DNA of 64,000 bases from Erpetoichthys calabaricus (taxonomy: Eukaryota > Chordata > Cladistia > Polypteriformes > Polypteridae), in NCBI RefSeq assembly GCF_900747795.2, contig NC_041401.2, positions 61,889,110 through 61,953,109 on the forward strand, read 5' to 3'. Numbering within the stretch: the first letter of the stretch is position 1; every line of letters starts with the position of its first letter. Positions 23,148 to 34,870 of this stretch are shown here, piece after piece. The translations under genes and the position numbers were made by a program. A model generated the notes under the pieces. The model ran no database searches, was not told the origin of the DNA, and saw nothing but the letters and a program-made list of their open reading frames with translations.

Positions 23148-23739
23148 CTGTAATACTTTCATTGCTATCTGTACTCAGATATAAGGACCTATTCTTTCTT
23201 ATATGTTGCGAAAAACTGGTGTCCCAACTTTCAAATCAGGCATGAAGGCTTACAATTTTAGCACAGAAAAGCTGTGTTATAGCTGCTGAGGTGGGGGGCT
23301 AAAAAATGTTAATAATAGTTGAGTTGACTGCGATCTGTTATTATCTCCTCAATATTTTATCTCTCTCTTTTTTGTGCCCTGCTGTTCCCTGTGGTATTAC
23401 TGCCATCTTGATCAGGTTACCCCTTCTGAGCTTGAAAAGGATCTTCTGAATCAATATGTCATCTCCAGTGACAGATGCCCTTTAGTCCTTAGTCGTATTA
23501 CACCAAGGTCATGGACATCAGCCTGGAATGCCTGGGTGGTGCTGGGGAGACAGATGGTTGAGGTCAGATAAATTTTCACCTGCCTTTTTCCTAATGTCCA
23601 TTTGCTCCATTTTCTCTTGAATCTATGTGAATTAGAATTTTGTTCACTAGTCATAGATTAATATATTTATTATGTATCATTCACTTATACAATTAATATT
23701 TAGAAACTTTAGAAACCAAATTTATATATGAAACGTTTG

Positions 23740-24155
23740 CAGCATGCGAATGGAGCAGAGCTTTGTGGTTACCCTCTGCACCCAGAATAATGCCACAGTT
23801 GGGTAATCCCACCCTATAAGTACAGATTTGTTTAAGAATGTCTGCAAGTGGCATGACCTGCTGTTATATTTATAGTCTGGGGTGTACAGAGTGAAGACAA
23901 AAGGAGACAGGACTGTTCCTTGTGGTGCTCCAGTGTTGATCACATCAGAAACACAGTCCTCGAGTCTTCCAAACTGCCTTCTTCCCAACAGAGAGTCCAT
24001 TATCCTGGACACCATAGGCTCATCCACCTGCATAGCTCTGTGTTTTCCCCTTAACTGGGATGGCTAAATAGTACTGAAGGCATGGAAGAAATCAAAAAAC
24101 ATAATCTGCACAGTGGTGCCATCTTTGTCCAGGTGAGAATAAGCCTTGTGGAGCA
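23740..24155 (-). mobile_element. Rex1-like LINE fragment, copy 2
   Basis: The - strand carries MQVDEPMVSRIMDSLLGRR and VINTGAPQGTVLSPFVFTLY, the same protein region as copy 1, with frame breaks beyond it. The right end (about 24090-24155) extends a little further upstream in the LINE than copy 1. Copies 1 and 2 differ at many bases, so they are separate insertions or an old duplication. Confidence 0.75.
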
Positions 24156-24339
24156 GATAGATATGTATGTTAATAAATGCTACAACATAAACAAATTAAA
24201 AAGTATGTAGATGTCACTAACATTTTAAAAAGAGAGTCCAAATGATTAAAAGCTTTAAATTTAAACAATAAATGACTTCATTTCTTGCACTTAACATTAT
24301 GTTTTAAAGACAAAAACGCACAGAATTTAGGGCTGTCAA

Positions 24340-24600
24340 AAAAGACCATAACAAATGTCTTCTTATGTAATACTGTACTGTGGCTGTCCATTTGTCTGTC
24401 CAGGATTTTAAATCACTTGTAGCTCGCAAACCGTTTGACCTATTGACCTGAAATTTGGTACACATACATTATATGGTCAACAAAGGTCAAGGGTCGATGG
24501 AATATGGTCAAGTCAAGTGTATTCACTGCACGTTATTGTGAAGTACACCGTTACTGGTATCATATAATTTACATATAGGTATAATATATAATGTAAACAT
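24340..24600 (+). mobile_element. Possible Helitron-related fragment
   Basis: The phrases TGTCCATTTGTCTGTCCAGG, GTAGCTCGCAAACCGTTTGA and TGAAATTTGGTACACATA resemble the left part of non-autonomous Helitrons, of the type represented at 43104-43782. No CTAG hairpin end is present, so the call rests on resemblance alone. Confidence 0.35.
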
Positions 24601-24640
24601 TGTATTACACAATAATATCACTTTATATGTATTTGCACTA

Positions 24641-27613
24641 CCAGTGAAAAGTTTTAGAACACCTTACTTTTTCCAGTTTTTCTTCAAATTTAATCAGCTG
24701 AAATGAAATGGATGACCTAAAATGGTGAAAAGGTAAGCAGTAAACTGCCAGAGAACATTACAAATGGGCCTTCTTCAAGGAAGAACAAACAGATTACAAC
24801 CTACAGATGTTATGCAGCAATTAAAGTAAATTAAGCCTGGCAAGTTGAAGCAAACAATTTGCACAAATGTCCCAACTTCTGTTGATTACTTAAAAACCCT
24901 CTGTCTATGTTAGAGCAGAGTTAGATGTGACAGTGCGGGTTGGCTCCATGCTCCTGTTTGCCTTTGGGAACCTCTTAAACCTGCCAACATCAATAACGAA
25001 ACCAAGAATGAGCCAGGTACATACAGCAAGGGGTAGGCGCAAAAAAGTGCTTAGCGCTTTTATTAAAAACAATTCCAAACACAAATAGCGTTCAAATAAA
25101 TAGTGCCATGCACCAACTCCAATAATAAATAAATAATCCTTAATAGCAAGTGATGGTGGAGGTTAAAACAAGTCCAATGAATAATCCTTTAAAAGTGAAG
25201 TTAAAATTCCCAGGCAGGAAGCTGTTCTTTAAAAATCTTGGTACGCCCCTTTAAAACTGATGTCTACTCTGTTTACCCTATATGGGACCATGCAGCAGAG
25301 CAGATGCCCTGCCAACAAGCACAGCCAACCATCTTCCACAGGTTCAGGTTCATTCCTGCTGTCCCATACCTCCTAGCAGGGTACTTCACCTGGACTTCAT
25401 TCTTCTAGGCTTGGTTCCCCATTTCTAGGCCCTTGGCAACCACGGGGCACTGCACCATGCCTCCCCGACTCCAGCTGCCTTCCCGGACTTAATGCAGTGA
25501 GTCACACCAATGGGTTACTCCAGCTCCCTGATCACTCAGCTGGAGTAGCCTTCTCAGCATCAGCATCATGCTCCTCCGAGAGGATCTCCTCCCAGATGTT
25601 TGCCTTCTCTCATGCTCTGTCTCTCTCTCACTTACACCGACTCTCTCTGCCTCCTGCCTTCTCTCCATTTTTTAACCTCCCTTCTTTTTCTTTCTGCTGA
25701 TCTTTCATTTTCCACCTCTCTGCTGCGCAGGCTCTTCTTATTTCACCAGCCTAATTGGGCATAGGTGCGATGAGCCACTTCCTCCGCCGTACCATTGAGG
25801 CACCTGACTGATCTGCCCACCTGTGCATGTGAATGCAGCATGATCAGCCAGCACCTCAATTAACCATGGAGCGATACTCACTCATGCACACCCGAGCCGA
25901 ATTGAAGCCTACATTTTCTGGGCACAATTATTTCTTTAAAATTTGCCTGACACCACGGACCGTCTATCACATTGGAACAGACTGTGTTACAAGTCTTCTG
26001 ACTGGGTTGTGACTTTGGGTCTGCCAGATCTCTTCCTATTAGAGTTTCTTCCAGTTTGCAATTGTCTTTGGATTGTCTAGGACATCACTGTACTCACTGT
26101 CACTCCAAATGGAAGGCCTACACTACTGAGGCTGGGTTTATACTTCACGCGACACAACACTTGTGGACGCTACTGCTATGCAAGCAATGTACTGTTTATG
26201 CTTGAGCGCGTACTTTATGTATATCTGAAGGATTCCGCCAGGTGGCAATGCAAGATATCATCACAGTGAGGATAAAATATTCGGCTTCTCTGTGTTGTGA
26301 ATTGGTCCAGTCAGGGAATACCAGGGATGTGACTCCCTGTGAGGCAACAGCGCTTCCGTTCTGCCACCATGCCGCCTCTAAATGTGTTTGATTATTAACA
26401 GTATTATTTAAATTAACAATTTATCTGTAAAATGTAACATACATGCTTTAACACATTTCATCATGAAAGTGATAAAGTATATATCTAAGGATTCTAAATG
26501 TGCAGAGCACTGGAATATCATAAACTTAATGTGTCCTGTGTGGCAATCACTGCCTGCTGCTGCTGGGTCGGTTTTAAGATGACATTTATGATGTTCTACG
26601 TTAATGACAAAATAAACTACGAGATTAAAGTCGAAATTTCCACTTTTTTTTCTCTGTGGCTCAAATACGTTTTTATACATTCTGATGCTGTTGCAAAGGT
26701 GCAAAAAAAAAAAAGTAAAACCTTTAAAATCTATTGTGTCATTACAATGGGGAATATGCAACACTTATATTGCCTATGCAAGAAATAGATGAAGAAAAGC
26801 ACCATGAATACATTTGTATGTCTGCATTTACTGTAAGTTTGATGATTTGCTTCACCACATTAACCTGTTCATCAAACATTGAAGCATGCACATCAATCCT
26901 GTAGTATCTGCAACGCGGCTTGCTGTCACATGTTGATAGTAAAAAAAGACTCTGATCTCACATTCCAACTTCAACACATTGCACCCCCCGACTTTTGCTG
27001 GTACTGCAACTTGCTCACACGTCATGTTAATTTCTGAGGACATGCTCACAGGACGCATCAAATTAACGCTGGGAACGCGTGGCAACCATGATGCATGTGC
27101 GTATGCATTCTGAGCGTGAAGTACAGTATAAACCGGCCCAAAGGGTAATAATGCTCTGTCTCAATTCATTTGTTAATTGCTGTTTTCTTGTCATTATCAC
27201 TGGAATTTACACCTTTCTACAGTGTAGTATTGTCCAAGTAGTACTTCAGAGGATGTACTGTAGTACCACAGACTGTTCCAACTCTGCTTTAAGACAGACA
27301 GAGGGTTTTTAAGTAATCAACAGAAGTTGGGACACCTGTGCAAATTGTTTGATTCAGCTTGCAAAGCTTAATTTACTTTAATTTCAGCAGAACATCTGTA
27401 GGTTGTAATCTATTAGCTGTTCACTGAAGAAGGTCCATTTGTAATATTTTGAAATGTCCATTATTTCTGCTTTTGCTAACCTAAACTTTAAATTTAAACC
27501 TCTGGTGGTTTACAACTTACCTTTTCATCATTTTAAGTCATTCGTTGCATTTCAGCTAATTAAATTTAAAAAAAAAACTGGAAAATCTGTGGTGTTCCAG
27601 AACTTTTGAACAG
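24641..27613. mobile_element. Tc1-like element with inverted repeats of about 290 bases
   Basis: The left end (24641-24925) and right end (27300-27613) are inverted copies. Shared blocks include AAGTTTTAGAACACC/AAGTTCTGGAACACC, AATTTAATCAGCTGAAATG, GATTACAACCTACAGATGTT and CAACTTCTGTTGATTACTTA. Both ends sit next to TA dinucleotides, the Tc1/mariner target. The interior holds other repeats instead of a recognisable transposase: a block at about 24950-25960, remnant transposon interior at 25975-26125 and a Harbinger-like element at 26130-27139. The right copy has about 60 extra bases (AT-rich, near 27460-27520) that the left copy lacks. Confidence 0.8.
26130..27139. mobile_element. PIF/Harbinger-like non-autonomous element
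   Basis: The left end GGCTGGGTTTATACTTCACG and the right end (reverse complement GGGCCGGTTTATACTGTACT, then TCACGC) are inverted copies. The motif GG-TTTATACTTC is familiar from non-autonomous Harbinger elements of fishes. There is no transposase; a worn SINE piece (- strand) lies at about 26300-26385. Target duplication could not be settled. It is nested in the long-TIR Tc1-like element. Confidence 0.6.
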
Positions 27614-28579
27614 TAGTGAGATGTTTGTTCCTGACTTATGCCCGATGATTACTGGTGTAGGGTCCTGGTACTCAGCAATCCCACCCTGGATAGGTGGGTT
27701 TGAAAGATGTATGCATCATAATACAGTAATATTACTTTCAAGTTTTTCGGCAATTTGTGGTGCAGTAGCTCCTCTGTAAAATCAGACTAGACTGTCAAGC
27801 TTTCATTCCCCACATGCATGAATGAGTCTTGTGTGCCCATGACCCTGTCGCAGGTTCACTGGTTGATCTTCCTTGGACCACTTTTGGTACTTACTACTCA
27901 CTAAATACTGGAAACACCTCAAAAGACAAGCCTTTCTGGAGATGTTTTTACCCAGTCTTCTAGTCATCAGAATTTATCCCACGTCAAAGTCGCTCAGATA
28001 TTTACGCTTGCCCATTTTTCCAGCTTCTATCTCATCATCTTCAACAACTGATTGTTCACTTGCTGGCCAATGATATTCACTTCCCCAGTTGGTGGTTATA
28101 TTGTGGCTGTGTATTACCGTACTTGATTGCATATAAGCAAATTACAAACAGATTAACTGCAAAATTACGGAAATTGCTCACTTTTTATTTTTTCATAATA
28201 AAATAAACCTTTATGTTTTCCTGTAGCCGGTTTGTAAATTAAACAACGCCGCACGAGGCTCGGGGTCGTCCTCATGGATTTTTTTCCATATTTCATACCA
28301 ACATTACGTAGACGAATGCCCAGCGATGGTATCAGGACAGGATCCAACGCCTAAAGCAGACCAAATAAACTCACCGTTGTTTTGTATTGTATAAAATATT
28401 AAGAACAGAATCGGCATGTAGAGGGTGACGCTAGTCTATGGCAACGAATATAAATTTTACTTAACATAGTTACACAGTACTTTCTTTCAGAAGCAAACCA
28501 ACAGCAGAAGTACAACGAATTTATTTATCAAAGTAATATCGTGAAAAAATTCAAAAGCCCAACAAATGTAGGCGTGTCC
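27614..28579. other. Mostly unassigned; worn SINE tail at about 27638-27715
   Basis: The phrase order TAGGGTCCTGGTACTCAGC, then GGATAGGTGGGTTTGAAAG, then ATGTATGCATC, resembles the 3' part of a common fish SINE. From 27720 to 28579 I recognise nothing. GC content rises towards the SRSF1 promoter. Confidence 0.4.
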
Positions 28580-28960
28580 GGATGAAACCAATGAGATGAA
28601 GATAAATCTCCATGCCGGAAATACGTCATTACGGCGGTCTCTCACTAAATATAAAAGGAACATATCTATATTAGGTACTATTATACGAGTTGATCTAATT
28701 TTTCAAGAAGGTCTGAAAGCCCAATGTTATTATACAACTGCTAAGAAAAGCTTCACGTTAAATATTTATCAGCTTTTTTTTTTTTTTTTTTTAAGGCACC
28801 GCCGGACTAGCTCGTGCATCGGATGTGTTCGTAGTGATAAAAGTGTCGCGTGCGTCTCCAAGTATCCCTCCGCTTCTCGTGAAGAGGTCTGAAAGAGGCG
28901 ATCAGCAGCGCCATTTTGGTGTAGGTTTATTTTGCGCAGGGATAGAAAAATAAGCTGGTC
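28580..28960 (+). promoter_or_regulatory. Probable SRSF1 promoter and 5' UTR region
   Basis: This lies upstream of the SRSF1 start codon. Visible candidate sites are a CCAAT box in ACCAATGAG (about 28587-28595), an ETS-like CCGGAA (28615-28620) directly followed by a CRE-like TACGTCAT (28622-28629), and a YY1-like GCGCCATTTTGG (about 28908-28919), which is common near the 5' ends of SR-protein genes. A T-rich tract at 28775-28793 precedes a CpG-containing stretch. The exact transcription start cannot be read from sequence; it is likely between about 28800 and 28930. Confidence 0.55.
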
Positions 28961-29063
28961 GAACAAATTCCCATTTTTTTAAATAAAGTTGACCGCATTG
29001 CAGCAAGGTGTTGCAGAGTGTAATCGGCAGTTTAGTGCTTGTTTTTACGGGGACACGGGAAGC

Positions 29064-29257
29064 ATGTCTGGCGGTGGAGTTATTCGAGGCCCAGCTGGCA
29101 ATAATGATTGTCGCATCTACGTGGGGAACCTTCCTCCAGATATTCGCACCAAGGACATCGAAGACGTTTTTTACAAGTATGGTGCTATCCGCGACATCGA
29201 TTTGAAGAACAGGCGAGGGGGGCCGCCTTTCGCTTTCGTTGAGTTTGAAGATCCCAG
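29064..29257 (+). CDS. SRSF1: SRSF1 coding exon 1
   Basis: It encodes residues 1-64 plus two bases of Arg65, covering the N-terminus and most of RRM1. The donor is CCCAG followed by GTAAGA. The 5' UTR continues upstream without an apparent intron. Confidence 0.97.
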
Positions 29258-32200
29258 GTAAGACTGAAAAACATGTTATTAGCCAAGGGGGTATTGCACG
29301 CGGTTGCGTAGTCATATTTATGGTAATCGCGCATTGGTGTCGTTAGACAAAGGTTAGTATTTTTGTCAATGTAATATGCATCGAATGTCTTTCACTACGA
29401 TTTTTTTAATAGTATTAGACTTGCACGATGAACAAGTGCACTGCACGTGCGTCGTGGTAATGATGGATTGGGGGGGAGGATCGGGCCTGGTTCGGCCAAA
29501 GCCCGCGGTTTGTGCTGTGACTCCTTTTCGTAAAATTGTGGTCTGTTTAAATACTTGAAATGCACGTGTGGATGGTCGATCCCAACTTGGCTTGCTCATC
29601 GACCTTTAATTTCAGCTTTATTGGCGCACATTTTCTGCCTTTGTCTCGGCTCAAATGGGGGATGGTGCTGAGCAAGATCGAATAAACCCCAGTAGTGTGC
29701 GCCTTGCTTGAAGATCGTTTAATTAACCGGCGTTTTCTTTGACGTAATAAAGCCGAACGGAAATCGGTTGTTAGTATGGCTTAAATAACATAGTTTTGCA
29801 CATTTTTGAGTCCTTTACCTCCTTGTAAATCGAACGTCCTAATTTACGTTGTGTGCCCCGGGTGCACGAATGCGTTATTGCCATTAGAATTTGGGGCAGT
29901 AGTTGGTGCTGCTGCACATGGATTACTCACCTCGTGTTTCAGAGGGTGCACGGTCTCCCAATGTTTTTTTTTTCTGTCTTGTTCAGATGTACGTGTTATT
30001 CTGAAATCCCCCCAAAAAACGCGCGTCTCGGACTGAATATGAACTTTGTAGCCCTGGGATCGACCAACTGTGTTTACACAAAGCGTTTATAAACTGGTTG
30101 TATGGAGTGAACTTATGTTGGAAATATCCAGTAAAACCCGCATTTCATACAAGCTGTTACGTTCTATTGTGGATGTTTTCTTTTGCTTTGGCGTGCTAGA
30201 ATTTTCAGCTTGGATTTTTAATAATATGGGGGGCTTTGAAACCTTCATTCGTTTGCACAAAACTTTACGACTTACTCGGGTGCATCAGAAAGGTGGGTAA
30301 AAAGTAATTTATTACCAGCGGGCCTCTCAAATTTTAGTCTCGTGAATCGCTTGTGTCCATAACCGTGCGTTCACGTTTGTGGGCAGATTACTGAATCTTT
30401 TCGTCTTTTGTGCAAAGTACGTAGAAATACCTTGGGTGAAACTAGAACTGTGCGAATCGTCGCGTCCTTAAAATTCAGCCATTTGAGTGATTCGGACAGG
30501 ACTAACATCACATCGGTTTCTCTGGTAGCAAGTACTTCCCCATACTCGTGGTGTAAGTTGAGTCATGTTGAACGCTTTGTATTATGAGCTGGACCTGACA
30601 TGAAGTCGCTGAATCTATTTTGCAGGGATGCGGAGGATGCAGTGTATGGACGCGACGGGTATGACTATGATGGCTACAGACTACGAGTTGAATTTCCCAG
30701 AAGCGGAAGGGGTACTGGCCGAGGAGGCGGTGGTGGCGGTGGGGGAGCCCCACGTGGAAGATATGGTCCCCCATCTAGGCGCTCGGAGTACCGAGTCATA
30801 GTTTCAGGTGAGTACCCTGGCATGCTCAGCCTTTGGACAAATGACCTGGTTGTCTTTCTGTAGTATTGTTCCATGTTTAGACCTGCCCCGTGAGATTAGT
30901 TTGTCGATTTTAGAAAGGATGAAATTTTTGATGGTTTTCTTTTGACTTAGAAAATTACATTACATTGAAGTAATCTATTGTACTACTGCATCTTACCTCA
31001 TTGGTCATGCTTGTTTTTCAGCGTTGGTTATATAAGCCATTGACCGCCCTCTTTACATTAATATATCAATCCACGTAGTTAGGAAAGGCTGACTGTTGAA
31101 GTACATTTTTAACTTTTTTGTTTTGTTTTAAATGCGTGAGGAGGTTACACTCCAATTAGCAGGCACTGAACAAATAGCTTTAGGGACTCCATGGCCATTC
31201 AAAGAAACGCCTTCCATTCACCTGGTTGGTCGTCCTAGTCTGTACTTTATGAAAGATTTTTAAAGTTAATCTGCTGCTGCCAGAGTGAGAAGGTGAAAAG
31301 GTAAAATGAAGTTTCAACAGAACAAATGAGGGAATTACTTGGAATAGAGAGAAATGTTTAAATGTTGCGGATTCAAGTATAACCCAGATTTCTTGGTACA
31401 TTTTAGATATTGTTTTTCTAACCTATTCAAAGCACTTTGCATAAACGGTGGGGCCACTTCAATCACAACCATTGTGTAGCATCCATATGGATAACAAGAT
31501 TGCATCCATTCTTGCACCACTGTGCTAATCAGATATTAGCTGTTGGGTCTTGAAGGGGTGAGCGAGGGAATTGGCTAGAATGTTCAAGGCTGTACTAGGC
31601 ACTTTAGACGGGACGTATGAGTAGGAAATACCTACTCTTTTCAGGAAATACCTAGGGATCTTTTATGATCCCAAGGGGGGTCAGCACCTCAGTTTGTATA
31701 GTTTCTAGTTTCTCCAGTACAATGTCCCCATTATTGTGGCTTAGGATTCACATACAGACCACAGGGTAAGCACCCACCAAAGGCTTTACCGCTATTTCTT
31801 AGATGCGAACTGTCACACCACTATGTGTGGTACTGTTTCTGTATTGAAAGTTCGCACTGTAGACTTTAAAGTCTCTCACTCTGCCTTAGATTGCCTTCAC
31901 TGTTCTCAGGGGTACAAGGCTGAATTTTTGTCAGAAACATGACTTGTGGTTAAACGTGGTTGTGTCAAGTGTTTTTCTTTTCCTCAGAGCCTACCACCTA
32001 GTACCTTGTACGCCATTGAAACCATTGTGTAAATAATCAGTTTGGTTTTTCCATCTGTCTGGTTTTAATTGTAGGGCTTCCTCCTAGTGGTAGTTGGCAG
32101 GATCTCAAGGATCACATGCGTGAAGCAGGTGATGTATGTTATGCAGACGTTTTCCGAGATGGGACTGGTGTGGTGGAGTTTGTTCGTAAAGAAGATATGA

Positions 32201-32811
32201 CCTATGCTGTGCGAAAGCTGGATAACACTAAATTCCGATCTCACGAGGTAAGGTTCTTTTTTGGACAGGGGATTGATATTTCTATACCTTGAAGGCACTT
32301 TTTATAAGAAATTAAGTTGGAATGCTTTAAGATATCTGGTAGACGTCAGGTATATGGTGACAGTTTACAGAATTGATAGTTAACATCTATCAATTTTCAT
32401 CTTTCACCACCATAAGTGAAACACATTTCTCATCCTGAAATTTTGCTTTCTTATTTAGCAGTGTATCTAACCAGTGCAGGGAATCCTCAGATGGGAATCC
32501 TGACGCTTTAAAATACAGTTGTGCTAGTAGATGGATTTGTTTGTTCATGGTAAGTGTTGGTTGCTTGTGGTAAAAGGAATGGTTTTTCATCAGAAAGTTC
32601 TCTCCGTATCCGCCAGGGGGAGACTGCCTACATCCGTGTGAAAGTCGATGGCCCCCGGAGCCCCAGCTATGGAAGATCTCGTTCACGAAGCCGAAGCCGC
32701 AGCAGGAGTCGCAGCAGAAGCAACAGTCGCAGCCGCAGCTATTCTCCTCGACGTAGCAGAGGATCGCCACGTTACTCTCCCCGTCACAGCCGATCCCGTT
32801 CTCGTACTTAG
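29064..32811 (+). CDS. SRSF1: Serine/arginine-rich splicing factor 1 (ASF/SF2)
   Basis: SRSF1 is a nuclear SR protein that binds exonic enhancers, helps set 5' splice-site choice and shuttles to the cytoplasm. Coding exons: 29064-29257, 30626-30807, 32075-32247 and 32617-32811; all introns have GT...AG ends and the phases fit. The 247-residue product has RRM1 (about 16-90, with RNP2 IYVGNL and RNP1 PFAFVEFED), a Gly-rich linker ([16 protein letters not shown]), a pseudo-RRM (about 120-194) with the invariant SWQDLKDHM, and an RS domain (about 198-247) of eight or so RS dipeptides followed by [16 protein letters not shown]. It is almost identical to human SRSF1 (248 residues) as I remember it; differences include EYRVIV for ENRVVV and DVF for DVY. 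The start [14 protein letters not shown] is the conserved one. SRSF1 is known to regulate its own RNA by alternative splicing in the 3' part of the gene. Confidence 0.98.
30626..30807 (+). CDS. SRSF1: SRSF1 coding exon 2
   Basis: The acceptor is CTATTTTGCAG and the donor is TTTCAG followed by GTGAGT. It encodes the end of RRM1 ([20 protein letters not shown]), the glycine linker and the start of the pseudo-RRM up to RVIVS. Both ends are split codons (Arg65 and Gly126). Confidence 0.97.
32075..32247 (+). CDS. SRSF1: SRSF1 coding exon 3
   Basis: The acceptor is TTTTAATTGTAG and the donor is CACGAG followed by GTAAGG. It encodes the core of the pseudo-RRM, with SWQDLKDHM and [20 protein letters not shown], ending FRSHE. 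Confidence 0.97.
32617..32811 (+). CDS. SRSF1: SRSF1 coding exon 4 (RS domain and stop)
   Basis: The acceptor is CCGCCAG. It encodes [20 protein letters not shown], the RS repeat and SRSRSRT, then TAG. The preceding intron (32248-32616, 369 bases) is the shortest in the gene. Confidence 0.97.
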   Translation, partial: GETAYIRVKVDGPRSPSYGRSRSRSRSRSRSRSRSNSRSRSYSPRRSRGSPRYSPRHSRSRSRT

Positions 32812-33247
32812 GGGGTTGGGGAATGATTACAGCCTGTTGCTTTACTGGTGATTCTTCTGTTGTATGTCCTTGTTTTGTTTTTTAATAACAATTTACATTT
32901 TTTGTTTTATTAAATTTGCTACAGATTTCCAATTTACTATTTCATTTGCCATTGATAGTTTCAGTGGCTACCCATCCTAGTTGTAATCCCACTCTCCCCT
33001 CAACTTTGTCCCTTTTTTTTTTTTTTGATCCTCGGCCAAACTTATTTTTAAATTTGAATCTACAGGCATACATTTTAATCCCCATTGCATGTTCTAACTC
33101 CCACCCTTACACAATCTGTATGTGCTCTTGCTTTTGTAAACTGTTAAGTTTAGATTTGGGCTAATACTTTTGCCAGGATCAGGGGCTGGGTTTAATGTTC
33201 ATGGGTGTCTTGGTGTGTGTGACGGGTGGGAATCTTTCTACGAATGT

Positions 33248-33290
33248 TTTTTTTTTTTTTTTTTTTACCTTTTCGTGTGTCTTTCTATAG
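33248..33290 (+). promoter_or_regulatory. SRSF1: Strong acceptor-type site inside the SRSF1 3' UTR
   Basis: A run of about 20 T, then ACCTTTTCGTGTGTCTTTCT and ATAG, forms a long pyrimidine tract ending in AG, followed by ACATATCTGAAGAAGG, which contains a GAAGAAGG purine-rich enhancer-like motif. Splicing here from a donor in or after exon 4 would place an exon junction downstream of the stop codon, the known trigger for NMD in SRSF1 autoregulation. Confidence 0.5.
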
Positions 33291-34845
33291 ACATATCTGA
33301 AGAAGGATTAAAGAATACTTTGGAATAAAGGATTGTGAAGCACAATTCATTCATATTAGGATTATCAGAGCGTGTCTGTTTGGAGGAGGATTTGAGGAGG
33401 CGCAGTCAGATCAATAATGGAGGCAATGGTATGACACCAAGCGCTTCAGTCACCTTTAAAACTTAGCAGTATTGAATATGAATAGATTCCCTGATTTGCA
33501 TTATCATATTGGAGAACATAGTATTTTGAGTGCCTGTGAAGTTCCTCTTATTTCCTCCCCATCTCCTAACTGCTTTGCTAAGTAATTTAGTTTCCTGTAA
33601 CTTCATTTATCAATACTGCTAAGCTCGCATGTCCTCTGTCTGACTGGATGTAGCATTGCTTGTGCACCATATTGAAAAGTGTTTTTGTGTATTTTTTTTT
33701 ATTTTTTTATTATTGACTTAATATGTAACCTGCATTTGAGAGCGAGAGAGAGAGCGAGCGAGCGCCTGGTTTGCAGGAGGCCTAACCAGTCTAATCTGAC
33801 TGACTACATTGGAGGGACATCCCTGGCCCCCCAAAGTCAAGAAAGGGATCAGGAAGTTTAAAAGTGTGTGGGGATGGATGAAGGGCAGAAAGATTGACAT
33901 GCTGTAACATTTTAAATGTCACAACTTGCCATTACTGTACTGCAGTTATGTGATTTGTTAAAATGTAAATTACTATTCCATACATTTTTATAGAAGCCTT
34001 TTTTTCCTTATCTAGAAAACCTTTTACAGAAAGATCTCCCAGATCTGTCTTAGCATTTACGTATGATGTGCTGTGCCATTCACTTGCTTTGGGAGCTGAT
34101 CATTGTCTGGCATCATGAATTTTGTAAAGTTGACTTAAACTGATAACCAGTCATGATCTCCTCCTATAATTTTTTTTTAAAAAAAGAGCTGTTTTATTCT
34201 GGTGCACATTCTAACTTGTTGCCTCCTTCTTTTTGGTTTTGCTGGTATTTAAAGGTTTGGATTGAAGGGGCTCACTGGATCCCAATCCTTGGAGCCGGAT
34301 CATTGGATCATTTCATAATCAGGATAGGATAGGGAAGGATGGATTCATGGAGCGGGATCAATTTACCGGGAACCGTAGGAGAGGATTCCCCCCAACCAAA
34401 CCTCATTCTCATGGAATTTTCATAATTTTCTTTCAATTGGCTTTTTTTAATAATGAAAATAAATTCCCCAATCCCTGAACTTTTTCTTTTATTTGGAGCC
34501 CCAAAGAGGTCGGTCGTGGATTTGGCCCGTGATTTTTTTTTTTTTATATATATATATTTTTGGTTCTTTTATTAAAATATAAAGAGGATCAGCGAGGACC
34601 AGGAGGCTGGAGCAATCTTTGGATGGATTCAGCAAATGGAATTTGGTAATTGTGTTAAAAAAAAAATATTGCAGGGGTGGGGGAAATGGGCTGGTGGGTG
34701 GGTGGCTGGGTTGGGTTCGTTAATTGGTGCTTTAGGATTACCCCAATTGGCATTCATTGAGAGTGGTAAGGGGAGTTTTGTTTTATCCCAAATTGACTTC
34801 ACTAAATTTGTTAGGATCCAGTATTAATGGTTTTTAATTTTTCAC

Positions 34846-34851
34846 AATAAA
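34846..34851 (+). terminator. SRSF1: Poly(A) signal of SRSF1
   Basis: AATAAA, followed after about 20 bases by TCTCAATGTGTGTTTTG, a GU-rich downstream element. Earlier A-rich hexamers near 34457 and 34571 could be used as alternatives. Confidence 0.65.
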
Positions 34852-34870
34852 TCTTATGAAAAGAGTTTAG

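Larger units (their letters stand above)
32812..34870 (+). other. SRSF1: SRSF1 3' UTR and downstream alternative-splicing region
   Basis: No intact coding frame follows the stop. The stretch has T-rich runs, a strong internal acceptor at 33289-33290, a GA-rich run at 33737-33763 and an unusual G/A-rich stretch at 34250-34390. A poly(A) signal AATAAA stands at 34846-34851, followed by TG-rich sequence. In mammals the SRSF1 3' UTR is long, highly conserved and spliced in forms that are degraded by NMD; the layout here fits that. Confidence 0.75.

Noticed and set aside
31690-31960. Possible repeat relic in SRSF1 intron 2 (phrases such as CACATACAGACCACAGGGTA)
   Set aside because: Vaguely like a worn fish repeat, but too diverged to name.
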